Positions 27,192-34,579 of a stretch of DNA of 47,158 nucleotides are shown here, in pieces; position 1 is the stretch's first letter, and each line of letters opens with the position of its first letter. A program made the translations under genes and the position numbers. The stretch is from positions 4,453 to 51,610 of the forward strand of contig DCGH01000041.1 of NCBI GenBank assembly GCA_002315205.1. The letters are read 5' to 3'. Under the pieces are notes generated by a model. The model was not told where the DNA came from. It saw only the letters and a program-made list of their open reading frames with translations, and searched no databases. The stretch is from Erysipelotrichaceae bacterium UBA1783 (lineage in GTDB: Bacteria; Bacillota_I; Bacilli_A; Erysipelotrichales; Erysipelotrichaceae).

Positions 27192-28289
27192 ATGAAAGAG
27201 ATTAAGAGAATTGTTTGTACAGGTGGACCTTGCTCAGGTAAGACAACATTTATGACCAGAGTACAGGAAATTTTTGGTGAAAGAGGCTATAAGGTTTTTA
27301 TTGACCATGAAGCAGCAACAGACTTGATTACTGGTGGTATTTCACCAGCAACTATGGGCATGTATGAATTCCAGAAGTACTGTATTTCTTTACAGCTAAA
27401 GAAGGAAGAGCTATTTGAACAGGCAGCTCATGAAATTGAAGGAGATAAGGTTTTAATCTTCTTTGATAGAGGTATCTTAGATGATAAGGGATATGTATCA
27501 CCTGAAGAGTTTACTGAAATTCTTTCTGGTTTCGATACAACAGAAGAAAAGGCTAAGAGCTACTATGATATGGTATTGCATTTAACAACTGCAGCAAAGG
27601 GTGCAGAAGAGGCATATACTTTATCAAATAATGAAGCAAGATATGAGGGTGTTGAAGATGCTAGAAGAGTTGATGACACTATTCTGGCTAGCTGGGAAGG
27701 ACATCCAAATAGAGTTGTTATCGGTAATGAATCTGAATTTGACATCAAGATGAGAAATGCTGTTCAGGCAGTATTTGCATTCTTAGGTCAGGAAAAGCCA
27801 GTAGAGCAGTTCAGAAAGTATCTGGTAGAAGTAGATGATAGTCTAATGGAAACATTGAAGAGCATCAATGCCGATTGCACTCATATTGTTCAGCATTTCC
27901 TAAAGAGTACTCCAGGTACAGAAAAGAGAATCAGAAGAAGAGAAAAGGATGGAAGTACCTTATATTATTATTCTGACGCTAATATGATTACTCCATTCAC
28001 CAGAATCAAGACAGATAGAATCATTAATCAGAGACAATATGACGATTATAAGATTGAGATTGATCCAAATTTAGGCCCTATCGATAAGGAAAGATATAGC
28101 TTTACCTATGGAAATCATTTCTTCAGATTAGATATCTTTGATTTTGATAAGACAAAGGCTTTATTATCAGCCCAGATTATTGAATCTGATGAAAGCATTG
28201 AATTACCAGAATTTGTCCAGGTAATCAAAGAGGTTTCAGATATCGTTAACTATAAGAACTACTATTTAGCAAAAACAAGAAAGTTCTAA
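27192..28289 (+). CDS. P-loop ATPase/kinase fused to a CYTH-like domain (TTD14-like)
   Basis: 365-residue two-domain protein. The N-terminal P-loop NTPase (1-190) has CTGGPCSGKTTFMTRVQE, FIDHEAATDLITGG and VLIFFDRGILDDKGY, like the AAA_28/NadR-type kinases. The C-terminal part (about 205-365) has the alternating charged strands of CYTH/triphosphate-tunnel enzymes (EKRIRRREKDGSTLYYYS, TRIKTDRIINQRQYDDYK). The architecture recalls animal TTD14. The substrate is unknown; a nucleotide or phosphoinositide-like ligand is only a guess. It is the last gene before the accessory island. Confidence 0.8.
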   Translation: MKEIKRIVCTGGPCSGKTTFMTRVQEIFGERGYKVFIDHEAATDLITGGISPATMGMYEFQKYCISLQLKKEELFEQAAHEIEGDKVLIFFDRGILDDKGYVSPEEFTEILSGFDTTEEKAKSYYDMVLHLTTAAKGAEEAYTLSNNEARYEGVEDARRVDDTILASWEGHPNRVVIGNESEFDIKMRNAVQAVFAFLGQEKPVEQFRKYLVEVDDSLMETLKSINADCTHIVQHFLKSTPGTEKRIRRREKDGSTLYYYSDANMITPFTRIKTDRIINQRQYDDYKIEIDPNLGPIDKERYSFTYGNHFFRLDIFDFDKTKALLSAQIIESDESIELPEFVQVIKEVSDIVNYKNYYLAKTRKF

Positions 28290-28481
28290 GCATAAAAAAG
28301 GGAGCTGTAAAAAAATAAACGGCTCTCAAAAAGATAAAATAAAGAGTTTGTACCATCTTGTGTGGCCACACTACATGGTACAAACTCTATGTTTTAACAC
28401 TTTTTAAGCATGAATATAAGAATTATACTTTTCTATTCTATTCTTTATACTATATTTAAAGATAGGGAGTTAAACGCAAAT
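28290..28481. other. Left edge of accessory island: IS-end-like sequence and palindrome
   Basis: Gene-free stretch. GGGAGCTGTAAAAAAATA at 28300-28317 resembles, inverted, the terminal sequence at 32124-32140. It can also pair with GGCTCTC (28321-28327) as a hairpin after the P-loop/CYTH gene. A 46-base near-palindrome follows at 28343-28388. Confidence 0.5.
28343..28388. repeat. 46-base near-perfect palindrome
   Basis: AGAGTTTGTACCAT at the left end is matched exactly by ATGGTACAAACTCT at the right. The centre is GTGTGGCCACAC, with only three mismatched pairs between. It could be a strong terminator, a miniature mobile element, or a binding site. The flanks are T/A-rich. Confidence 0.85.
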
Positions 28482-28973
28482 GGAACCAGTACTCTATAGA
28501 TTAAATAATCGTTCAAAATGTATTTGAAATTAACAAGTGACTGTACAAATTTTATGTCCCAAATACTTGAAGCAGGTGGACTACCACAAGAAGTTACAAA
28601 TAGTATTAGCACAGGATGGTGGCACAAAGTTGTTGTTAGTGGAACGGTATCCAGTCCATCCTTCACCCACACTCACTCTTGCTCTTGGACATATGCAGAT
28701 ACTTTTGTAAGACATTTTGGTGCATTGGGCACTTACACTTCACACTATTTATTTAGTCAAAGTTTAAAAATTGGAAGTTATATTGCTTTTGACAGCGATA
28801 ATGATGGTGATTGGGACCATATGGGATTTGTTTTAAACAAAGATGTTTATAATACATCGCTAGGTTACTATAATTATTATGTAGCACAACATACAACAAA
28901 TTACAAAAAATGGGTTTCAGAAGGTAGAAATCATTGGGAGGAAAAAGGAAAATGGTGCAGAGTAATACGCTAA
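28482..28973 (+). pseudogene. Amidase_6-type cysteine amidase remnant
   Basis: The open frame 28518-28973 encodes TSDCTNFMSQILEAGG (nucleophile Cys), DWDHMGFVLN (His) and YVAQHTTNYKKWVSE, the pattern of the putative amidase domain family (PF12671). It lacks a signal peptide and the start of the domain. A ribosome site GGGAG precedes ATG 28482, whose short frame ends in LNNRSK before a stop; a one-base shift would join it to the amidase frame and restore a family-like NNR...SDCTNF. It is probably a frameshifted, truncated gene. Confidence 0.65.
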
Positions 28974-29353
28974 AAAAAGTTCTGATTATTATAGTTGTCC
29001 TTGCGGTCTATGTAATATGTTTTTTCCAATATACAAAACCAGATATCACTTATACACAATCATATACAGGCCAAGTGGGCAATGTTGATAAAGAGTATTT
29101 TGAACGCATCAATGAAAACTATAAAATTATGGCAGATGTAAATGGAAAAGCCATATTTGAAAATCCAAGAAAGGCCATGATAACTCTTTATTTAAATAAT
29201 CTACCGACTATCTTCTCAATGCATTTTAGAGGCGATATCATTGGTCCATTATTTTTTTATCGGTGTACTATTGATTCCTCATTGAATTCAGAAAGTGCTA
29301 GATTTGTTGAAAAATTTATGGATATATATTCAAATAGCTTTTACAACAAATAG
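28952..29353 (+). CDS. Small membrane-anchored protein of unknown function
   Basis: 133 residues from the ATG at 28952, chosen because GGGAGGAAAAAGG lies directly upstream; an in-frame start 18 bases earlier has a weaker site. One N-terminal membrane helix (about 8-26, VLIIIVVLAVYVICFF) is followed by an outward domain with KAMITLYLNNLPTIFSMHF. It overlaps the amidase remnant by 22 bases, so they were once a pair. I do not recognise the family. Confidence 0.6.
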   Translation: MVQSNTLKKVLIIIVVLAVYVICFFQYTKPDITYTQSYTGQVGNVDKEYFERINENYKIMADVNGKAIFENPRKAMITLYLNNLPTIFSMHFRGDIIGPLFFYRCTIDSSLNSESARFVEKFMDIYSNSFYNK

Positions 29354-29392
29354 TTAGATGTATTCTAAAAAATTGGAAGGGTAGTCTTTGTC

Positions 29393-29716
29393 CTGAACCC
29401 AAAAAGTTGGACTAAAAAATGTTAAGATAATGATAAGGCTTGATTCCTTGCCTGGCAAGGGGTTAAGCCTTTTAACTTTACTGTAATTCGTTTGTTATTG
29501 TAGTAATCAATATAATCAACCATCGCTTTATATAATTCATCGCTTTATATAATTCATCAAGTGTCTTAAACTCACTCTCATGACCATAGAACATCTCGTT
29601 CTTCATCTTTCCAAAAAACTGTTCCATTATTCCGTTATCCTTTGCCATACAAATACCTCCATCTTTTTTGATGAGTTCTTCATCAAACGGTTTTTCAAGA
29701 GCTTGAAATGCCTCTT
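29393..29716 (-). pseudogene. IS3-family transposase remnant with right-end inverted repeat
   Basis: The minus strand encodes the end of an IS3 (orfB) transposase: MAKDNGIMEQFFGKMKNEMF with the catalytic Glu, then TLDELYKAM, then, in another frame, VDYIDYYNNKRITVKLKGL. A 17-base direct duplication (29521-29537 and 29538-29554) causes the frameshift. The upstream frame meets stops near 29716. The element end TGAACCCAAAAAGTTGGA (29393-29410) is still present. Only about 100 codons survive. Confidence 0.85.
29521..29554. repeat. 17-base tandem duplication
   Basis: CATCGCTTTATATAATT occurs twice in a row (29521-29537, 29538-29554) inside the IS3 transposase remnant. It shifts the frame, because 17 is not a multiple of three. 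Confidence 0.95.
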
Positions 29717-29788
29717 ACTATATTTATTCCTATTCAAAAAACTAAAGAAAAGTCACTTCGGTTGCTTTTTTAACAGAAGGAGAAACAA

Positions 29789-29821
29789 AAAAAATAGTGA
29801 AAAAATAGTGAAAAAATAGTG
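29789..29821. repeat. Three tandem 11-base repeats upstream of fic
   Basis: AAAAAATAGTG is repeated three times head to tail, ending 56 bases before the fic start and just upstream of its -10 box. Confidence 0.9.
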
Positions 29822-29843
29822 GAGAAAACGCCTCTATTTTAGA

Positions 29844-29849
29844 TATAAT
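29844..29849 (+). promoter_or_regulatory. -10 element of fic
   Basis: Perfect TATAAT, 28 bases before the fic ATG. A strong AGGAGG (29861-29866) follows. No good -35 is seen; the 11-base repeats occupy that area. Confidence 0.5.
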
Positions 29850-29876
29850 AATAGGGGGAAAGGAGGTTTTTTTTTG

Positions 29877-30977
29877 ATGATTAAGGTTAACTTAACAAAT
29901 GAGATATTAAGATATATTACAGAAATAGAAAGAAATAGATATCGTGTATCCTCTGTGAAACTAGAGAAAAGTGTAGCAAACAAATTGCGTAAGAATTCCA
30001 AGAAAAAAAGTTCCTATGCTTCTAATAAAATTGAAGGAAACCCTTTGTCTGAAAAACAGGTAGATGAGGTAATAGAAAATGATGAAAGAAGGCATCTTTT
30101 GAAGCCTGAACAAGAAGTAAGAAATTACTTTTTGGCATTAGAGTATTTAGAAGAAATGGCAAAGAAGAAAGAACCTTTTTCAAAAAAATTAATACTTGGA
30201 GTGCAAAAGCTCGTGGAGAAGGGTGATTCAGAAGAAAAAATCGGTTTGAGAGGTCCTATGCCAGCAGGAGTGCTGTTTGCAGTATATGACTCTAAAACAG
30301 GTAATGCAGACTATATTCCTCCAGAGTATTTAGATATTGAAGGATTAATAAATGAGTTAGTTGATTATGTGAACACTACCGATGATCATCCTTTAATTGT
30401 TGCTGCAATAGTTCACTATCAGCTAGTGACCATTCATCCTTTTGAGGATGGTAATGGTAGAACGGCAAGATTGTTATCTGGCTATATTCTGGATTTGAAC
30501 GGGTTTGGATTTAATGGCATTGGATCATTGGAAGAATACTTTGCATATGATATTGAGGAATATTACGAATCAATTCAAATGGGATTGCCAGCGTTATATT
30601 ATCTGGGTAGAGAAAATCCACCTCATCCTGAGATTTGGGTTAATTATTTTTTAAGAATGGTTCAACTTTATTCAAACAAGGTATGCGACATACAGCTGCT
30701 TTCTAATCAATCATCAGTTGCGACGAGCTTGTCATATCTTAGAGCAAGAGAGAAGGAATTACTATTGCTACTAATTAAAAAATATAAACGTGAGTTTACC
30801 CCAATAGAGGTTAGCAAGGCGTTAAATGTAACCAACAAAACAGTCATTAATAGGTTGTCGGTTCTTGTTAAAAATGGATTTGTTGTACCAATTATTGTTA
30901 ATCAGAGAATCAGATCGTACCAATTGAGTGAATTCACAAAAGATAATGAAGATATTTTGTTAAAAGAAAAAATATAA
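29877..30977 (+). CDS. Fic family protein (class II) with C-terminal winged helix
   Basis: Likely AMP-transferase that modifies a protein hydroxyl. The 366 residues start at ATG 29877, 10 bases after AGGAGG. The N-terminal inhibitory motif is SNKIEGN (about residue 46), which marks class II Fic proteins that hold themselves inactive. The active loop is TIHPFEDGNGRTARLL (complete HxFxxGNGR). A C-terminal helix-turn-helix region (TPIEVSKALNVTNKTV, about 305-345) suggests DNA binding. It is monocistronic, lies in a mobile-element island, and is followed by a terminator. No antitoxin gene is nearby. Confidence 0.93.
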   Translation: MIKVNLTNEILRYITEIERNRYRVSSVKLEKSVANKLRKNSKKKSSYASNKIEGNPLSEKQVDEVIENDERRHLLKPEQEVRNYFLALEYLEEMAKKKEPFSKKLILGVQKLVEKGDSEEKIGLRGPMPAGVLFAVYDSKTGNADYIPPEYLDIEGLINELVDYVNTTDDHPLIVAAIVHYQLVTIHPFEDGNGRTARLLSGYILDLNGFGFNGIGSLEEYFAYDIEEYYESIQMGLPALYYLGRENPPHPEIWVNYFLRMVQLYSNKVCDIQLLSNQSSVATSLSYLRAREKELLLLLIKKYKREFTPIEVSKALNVTNKTVINRLSVLVKNGFVVPIIVNQRIRSYQLSEFTKDNEDILLKEKI

Positions 30978-31016
30978 GAGAACAAGGCATGTAATGAGCT
31001 CTGTTCTTTTTTTGTA
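30978..31016 (+). terminator. Terminator after fic
   Basis: AGAACA and TGTTCT arms enclose a loop of about 18 bases and are followed by seven T. Confidence 0.7.
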
Positions 31017-31022
31017 TATGAA

Positions 31023-31045
31023 AACCACCACATAGTGTGGTGGTT
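31023..31045 (+). repeat. Left-end hairpin of IS200/IS605-type element
   Basis: AACCACCACA (31023-31032) pairs perfectly with TGTGGTGGTT (31036-31045) around a three-base loop. A subterminal hairpin at this distance before tnpA is the recognition structure of IS200/IS605 elements. Confidence 0.8.
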
Positions 31046-31067
31046 CCGTGGAGCTTTAGAGATGAAT

Positions 31068-31132
31068 CCTATTGTGCTAGACTATTCGTGAGACCGCCAG
31101 CTTACGAAAAAAGAATAGACACAATAGGAGGA
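31068..31132 (+). promoter_or_regulatory. Leader hairpin covering the tnpA ribosome site
   Basis: CCTATTGTG (31068-31076) pairs with CACAATAGG (31120-31128), CTATTC (31082-31087) with GAATAG (31113-31118), and CGTGAG with CTTACG inside. The last two bases of the outer stem belong to the AGGAGGA ribosome site (31126-31132), so translation of the transposase should be held down, as known for IS200. Confidence 0.7.
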
Positions 31133-31139
31133 ACACAAA

Positions 31140-31394
31140 ATGTCAAATCAAACAAATCGTGCTACGAATAGTTTAGCACATGCAACCTGGGACTGTAAGT
31201 ATCATGTGGTATTTGCGCCAAAATACAGAAGAATGGTATTCTTCAATGAAAAAAGAGCGGATATAAGAGAAATACTGAGAGAACTGTGTGAATGGAAAGG
31301 AGTAGAAATAATAGAGGGAGAAGTATGTCCGGATCACATACATCTGCTGCTGGCAATACTACCAAAAATTTCAGTATTATTAATGTTAATTTAA
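31140..31394 (+). pseudogene. tnpA: Truncated IS200/IS605 TnpA transposase
   Basis: The first about 78 residues match Y1 HUH transposases: ATWDCKYHVVFAPKYRRMVF and the HUH motif in CPDHIHLLLAILPKIS. After KIS the sequence diverges (VLLMLI then stop), so the catalytic Tyr helix is missing. The break at about 31372 coincides with the start of other mobile DNA. The product cannot be active. Confidence 0.9.
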
Positions 31395-31445
31395 AGATAA
31401 CCAAAAAGGTAGGAATAAGAATCACCAAAAATGGTTATCTTTTTT
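31393..31445 (+). terminator. Hairpin between IS fragments
   Basis: AAGATAACCA and TGGTTATCTT are perfect arms about 28 bases apart, followed by a T run. It may be a terminator at the edge of the next insertion sequence. Confidence 0.6.
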
Positions 31446-31448
31446 AGT

Positions 31449-31472
31449 ACAATTCCTACTAGGAGGAATTGT
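31449..31472 (+). promoter_or_regulatory. Hairpin covering ribosome site of IS21-like fragment
   Basis: ACAATTCCT (31449-31457) pairs perfectly with AGGAATTGT (31464-31472). The AGGAGG ribosome site (31461-31466) lies in the loop and right arm, three bases before the ATG at 31475, so translation is probably restrained. Confidence 0.6.
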
Positions 31473-31474
31473 AT

Positions 31475-31639
31475 ATGAAAAAGAATTTGGAAGGAGAATT
31501 ACTAATATTAAAAACGATGAATATAAAACCAAACTTTAGTGATTTAGCCAGAACATATGGAATGGATCGGCACACGATAAGTAAATTATGGAAGGAAGGA
31601 GGAAAGAAAAAAGTGGAAAAGAGAAACAGACATAGCTGA
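31475..31639 (+). pseudogene. N-terminal fragment of an IS21-like (IstA) transposase
   Basis: 54 codons with a helix-turn-helix of the IstA kind: KPNFSDLARTYGMDRHTISK followed by LWKEGGKKK. The reading frame ends in a stop after KRNRHS, where sequence from another element begins. It lacks the DDE core. The family call rests on the HTH style only. Confidence 0.55.
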
Positions 31640-31973
31640 GAAATATCAGTGTGAAAACTGTGATAATTGTCCATTCAGAGACAGATGTCATAATGGCAAG
31701 GGAAACAGGATAATCAACATCAATGAGGATCTGACAGTCTATCATAAAAAGGTCATTGAGAATCTTGGAACGTCAAAGGGAATCGAATTAAGAAAGCAGC
31801 GAAGTATACAGGCTGAAGGAGCCTTTGGAGTCATCAAGCAGGACTACAGCTACAGAAGAATAATACGAGTTTCACTGAAGAAGGTAAACTGTGAGCTTTA
31901 TATGGTGATTATAGGTTTCAATCTGGCGAAGTTTCATAACGGGAAATATAGATTAAATTATCTTCCATGCTGA
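31606..31973 (+). pseudogene. C-terminal fragment of an IS1182-family transposase
   Basis: In another frame from the preceding fragment, WKRETDIAEKYQCENCDNCP, FRDRCHNGKGN and then SIQAEGAFGVIKQDYSYRR and GFNLAKFHNGK match the Cys-rich insert and the C-terminal DDE (Glu) part of IS1182 transposases. About 122 codons remain, ending TGA at 31971-31973. The missing first two thirds make it inactive. The junction with the IS21-like piece is near 31600. Confidence 0.8.
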
Positions 31974-32153
31974 TTTGATCTCATTAATATGATGAGATGT
32001 TTTCGTTATGGTCTAAACTGATAGATTTTATGAAAAAAGAGCTATGTTTAACCTTTTTCGGTTTGAAATTCACTAATCCACAAGAAAAGAGGCTGCAAAC
32101 CTCATGATAGATTACTAAAAATCTATTTCTTTACAGCCCCTTTTCTTTTGAAT
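31974..32153. other. Right end of IS1182 remnant and intergenic region
   Basis: Gene-free. A hairpin ATCTCAT...ATGAGAT lies at about 31979-32000. At 32090-32145 AAAAGAGGCTG pairs with CAGCCCCTTTT. The end GGGGCTGTAAAGAAATA (minus strand, 32140-32124) looks like an IS1182-type terminal repeat and marks the right edge of the island. Confidence 0.5.
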
Positions 32154-34385
32154 TTATTTCATTGGTGTTGTCCAATAGTTCTGCTGGTATATATCAGTGA
32201 ACTGGTATGCTGCTAGATAATTATAACCAGAAACATATACATCACCTAAGTATAGTTCGCTAGTGATTGTTAGAGCATCACCTAGTACGTAACTGTCTAC
32301 GAAGCTGCCATCATATGTGTAGTAATCACATAAGAATTTAACTACATCGCCTTCATTTAAACCTGATAAATTCTTTGCGATAACATCAACATCATCATAG
32401 TCGTAGGTAACACCAACAACCTCAATGACATCATTGTCCATGTAAACAATCAGATTTGCCTGCTGATCATTTAATAATACAGGAATTCTACCAGTAGTGA
32501 TAATGTTATCACCATCGATTGTTGAGCTTGAATAGTAGTAAGGAATAATCTGCCAGCTCTTTTCATCTGTAGAAGCTGCCAACCATGTCATATCCTTAAT
32601 TTGTAATAGGTTACCCTTTTCATCAACATCAAATACATAATCAGTACCTAAGTCGATATATCCTTCACCATCATCGATAAATACATTTAGCTTTAAATCA
32701 TCAACCATTGACCACTGTCTTTCAGTTAAGGCAATCTTGCCATTCTTCCAGGTTAAGTCAACATCGAAATGGTTGTTTGCTACATAATCACCAATACCCT
32801 TATTGAACATACTATTTAATAATAGGTTAATACCATAGTTCAATAATACTGCATATGGATCATCACCACTAGATTGCTGAGAACCCTGCTGCTGTCCAGT
32901 TTGCTGAGAACCCTGCTGCTGAGATTCACCAGTTGTTAAGAAGGCATTTAGTAATTCAGTGATTAGATCGCCACTGCTCTGGCTAGTGTATTGTGAAGTA
33001 TTATAAGAGCTGAATGACTGCTGAGCTGTATGCTGCCCACCGCTGGCAACCTGTCCAGTTGCCTGATAAGAAACGAAAGTCTTGATACAAGAAGAATAAT
33101 CAGCATTCATGTCAATCTTATTGTATGTATTTAACATCGTATTAACATACTTTGTTGAGCTATATGGGAAATAGATAGATAAGCCATAAGCATCAGTCAT
33201 ACTATTAGAAGTGTTATTATACTTAACACAACCTAAAATAGCATTGACTAATTCCTTAGCCTCTGTTGTTCCAACACCATTTGCTAAATCGACTAAATCG
33301 ACTAAATCAACGCCATTGCCTTCAGCAAATTCTCTAGCACCGCTTCTAGCAGATGATACTGTCTTATATTGGTTATTATTAATTAAATTAGTTGCTGATT
33401 TTGAGAATGCAGATAGCTTATCAGAAAGAACTGCAGCAACTTCAGCTAAATCGACAACAGATAATGTAGCAGCCTGTCTTGGAGTCTGGCTCTTACATGT
33501 AGAAACAAAGGTATCGGCAATATTCTTACCAATTTCAATTGTAGGCATTGAAGTATTCTTAGCTAACGCATTTAGCCAGTCTGTATAGTACCAGCCAATA
33601 CCTGGCTCAGATTCCTCAGATGCAATCAGATAATCAGCATGCTCTGTTAGCATTAATGCTGTTTCAGTATTTGCCATTAAGCATGCATCAAAGCCGATGA
33701 AATCAAATTTGATTCCAGCCTTAGTTAATGCTTCATCAATCTGATCTAATGTCATTGAGCCTAGCTTTGGATACTTTAGGTCATAACCATAACCACTAAC
33801 AGATCCTCCACCATGATCCCAGAAAATTAATTCCATACGGTTTGCTGAGTAATGCTCTTTACCAAACTCTAAGAATTCTACTAAAGTATCTGGGTCAACC
33901 ATTGAACCAGTACCGGCATTTTCTACTAAGCAAGAAAGCTTTCCATTAGTTACCTGATAAATCTGGTTATATTTTGTTGAAATACCATTAATTGCCCACT
34001 TGGTAGTACCACCAGTGTAAACAATTAAATTAATGTTACTTCCTAAGGTAGCTGTAGCCATTTCCTGTAAATCATAAGATGCCATAGAACCTTGCGATTC
34101 TAGGTCAGAACCACACATATAAACTAGAATAGTGATTTTATCCTTATTATTACCTTTAATAGTAGTTCTCTTTGCTTTTGCTGCTTTATCAACAGTAGTA
34201 TCCAGTTTTCCAACATTAGAGTCTAAGTCCCATTTGGCAGTATTGTAATAAGAAGAGTTTTGATTTAAATAGCTGAAGAAATTGCCACGATCATATACTT
34301 CTTCCTCTGGTTCATTTTTAGTAGTACAGCCAAATGCTGATACCAATAATAAAAATGATAATAAAACGACTAATAACTTACGCAT
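32154..34385 (-). CDS. Clostripain-family (C11) cysteine protease lipoprotein
   Basis: 743 residues from ATG 34385. I choose it over an in-frame ATG 42 bases upstream because a lipoprotein signal MRKLLVVLLSFLLLVSAFGC follows at once; Cys20 is the likely lipid site. The C11 domain has ILVYMCGSDLESQG, the catalytic His191 in FWDHGGGSV and Cys235 in GFDACLMAN. A Gln/Ser/Gly-rich linker (about residues 445-505, QQQGSQQ repeats) precedes a C-terminal beta-rich region. Likely a surface protease, perhaps self-activated like clostripain. It follows two small genes in the same direction. Confidence 0.9.
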   Translation of the reverse strand: MRKLLVVLLSFLLLVSAFGCTTKNEPEEEVYDRGNFFSYLNQNSSYYNTAKWDLDSNVGKLDTTVDKAAKAKRTTIKGNNKDKITILVYMCGSDLESQGSMASYDLQEMATATLGSNINLIVYTGGTTKWAINGISTKYNQIYQVTNGKLSCLVENAGTGSMVDPDTLVEFLEFGKEHYSANRMELIFWDHGGGSVSGYGYDLKYPKLGSMTLDQIDEALTKAGIKFDFIGFDACLMANTETALMLTEHADYLIASEESEPGIGWYYTDWLNALAKNTSMPTIEIGKNIADTFVSTCKSQTPRQAATLSVVDLAEVAAVLSDKLSAFSKSATNLINNNQYKTVSSARSGAREFAEGNGVDLVDLVDLANGVGTTEAKELVNAILGCVKYNNTSNSMTDAYGLSIYFPYSSTKYVNTMLNTYNKIDMNADYSSCIKTFVSYQATGQVASGGQHTAQQSFSSYNTSQYTSQSSGDLITELLNAFLTTGESQQQGSQQTGQQQGSQQSSGDDPYAVLLNYGINLLLNSMFNKGIGDYVANNHFDVDLTWKNGKIALTERQWSMVDDLKLNVFIDDGEGYIDLGTDYVFDVDEKGNLLQIKDMTWLAASTDEKSWQIIPYYYSSSTIDGDNIITTGRIPVLLNDQQANLIVYMDNDVIEVVGVTYDYDDVDVIAKNLSGLNEGDVVKFLCDYYTYDGSFVDSYVLGDALTITSELYLGDVYVSGYNYLAAYQFTDIYQQNYWTTPMK

Positions 34386-34386
34386 T

Positions 34387-34575
34387 TTAGAAATGCCTCT
34401 TCTCTTTCTTATCAGTAGTTTCTTCACTGTTCTTTGTAAATGCCTTAATTAAACTTGAAAGGAATCCTTCACCTTTGCCAACCTTACCTAGACCAGTTGC
34501 CTCAGCTGACTTCTTGATTTCCTTAACATCGCCTTCAACTAAATGCTTTTTTCTTCCACCATTTTGAGTGCTCAT
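34387..34575 (-). CDS. Small basic protein of unknown function
   Basis: 62 residues, no membrane segment. It contains GGRKKHLVEGDVKEIKKS, a Gly-rich GLGKVGKGEG and a Lys/Glu tail. A strong AAAAAGGAGGTAAAAGC ribosome site directly before the ATG makes it a real gene. It lies 4 bases after the zinc-ribbon gene and 1 base before the C11 protease start, so the three are almost certainly co-translated. I recognise no family. Confidence 0.7.
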   Translation of the reverse strand: MSTQNGGRKKHLVEGDVKEIKKSAEATGLGKVGKGEGFLSSLIKAFTKNSEETTDKKEKRHF

Positions 34576-34579
34576 GCTT

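Noticed and set aside
29580..29819. Plus-strand open frame of 79 codons before fic
   Set aside because: It is antisense to the IS3 transposase remnant and then runs through low-complexity A-rich repeats.
32876..32935. Repeated CTGCTG-rich units, considered as a CRISPR-like or mobile repeat
   Set aside because: They encode the Gln/Ser/Gly linker of the C11 protease in frame; there are no regular spacers.
33211..33588. Plus-strand open frame of 125 codons
   Set aside because: Antisense to the catalytic half of the C11 protease, with no ribosome site.
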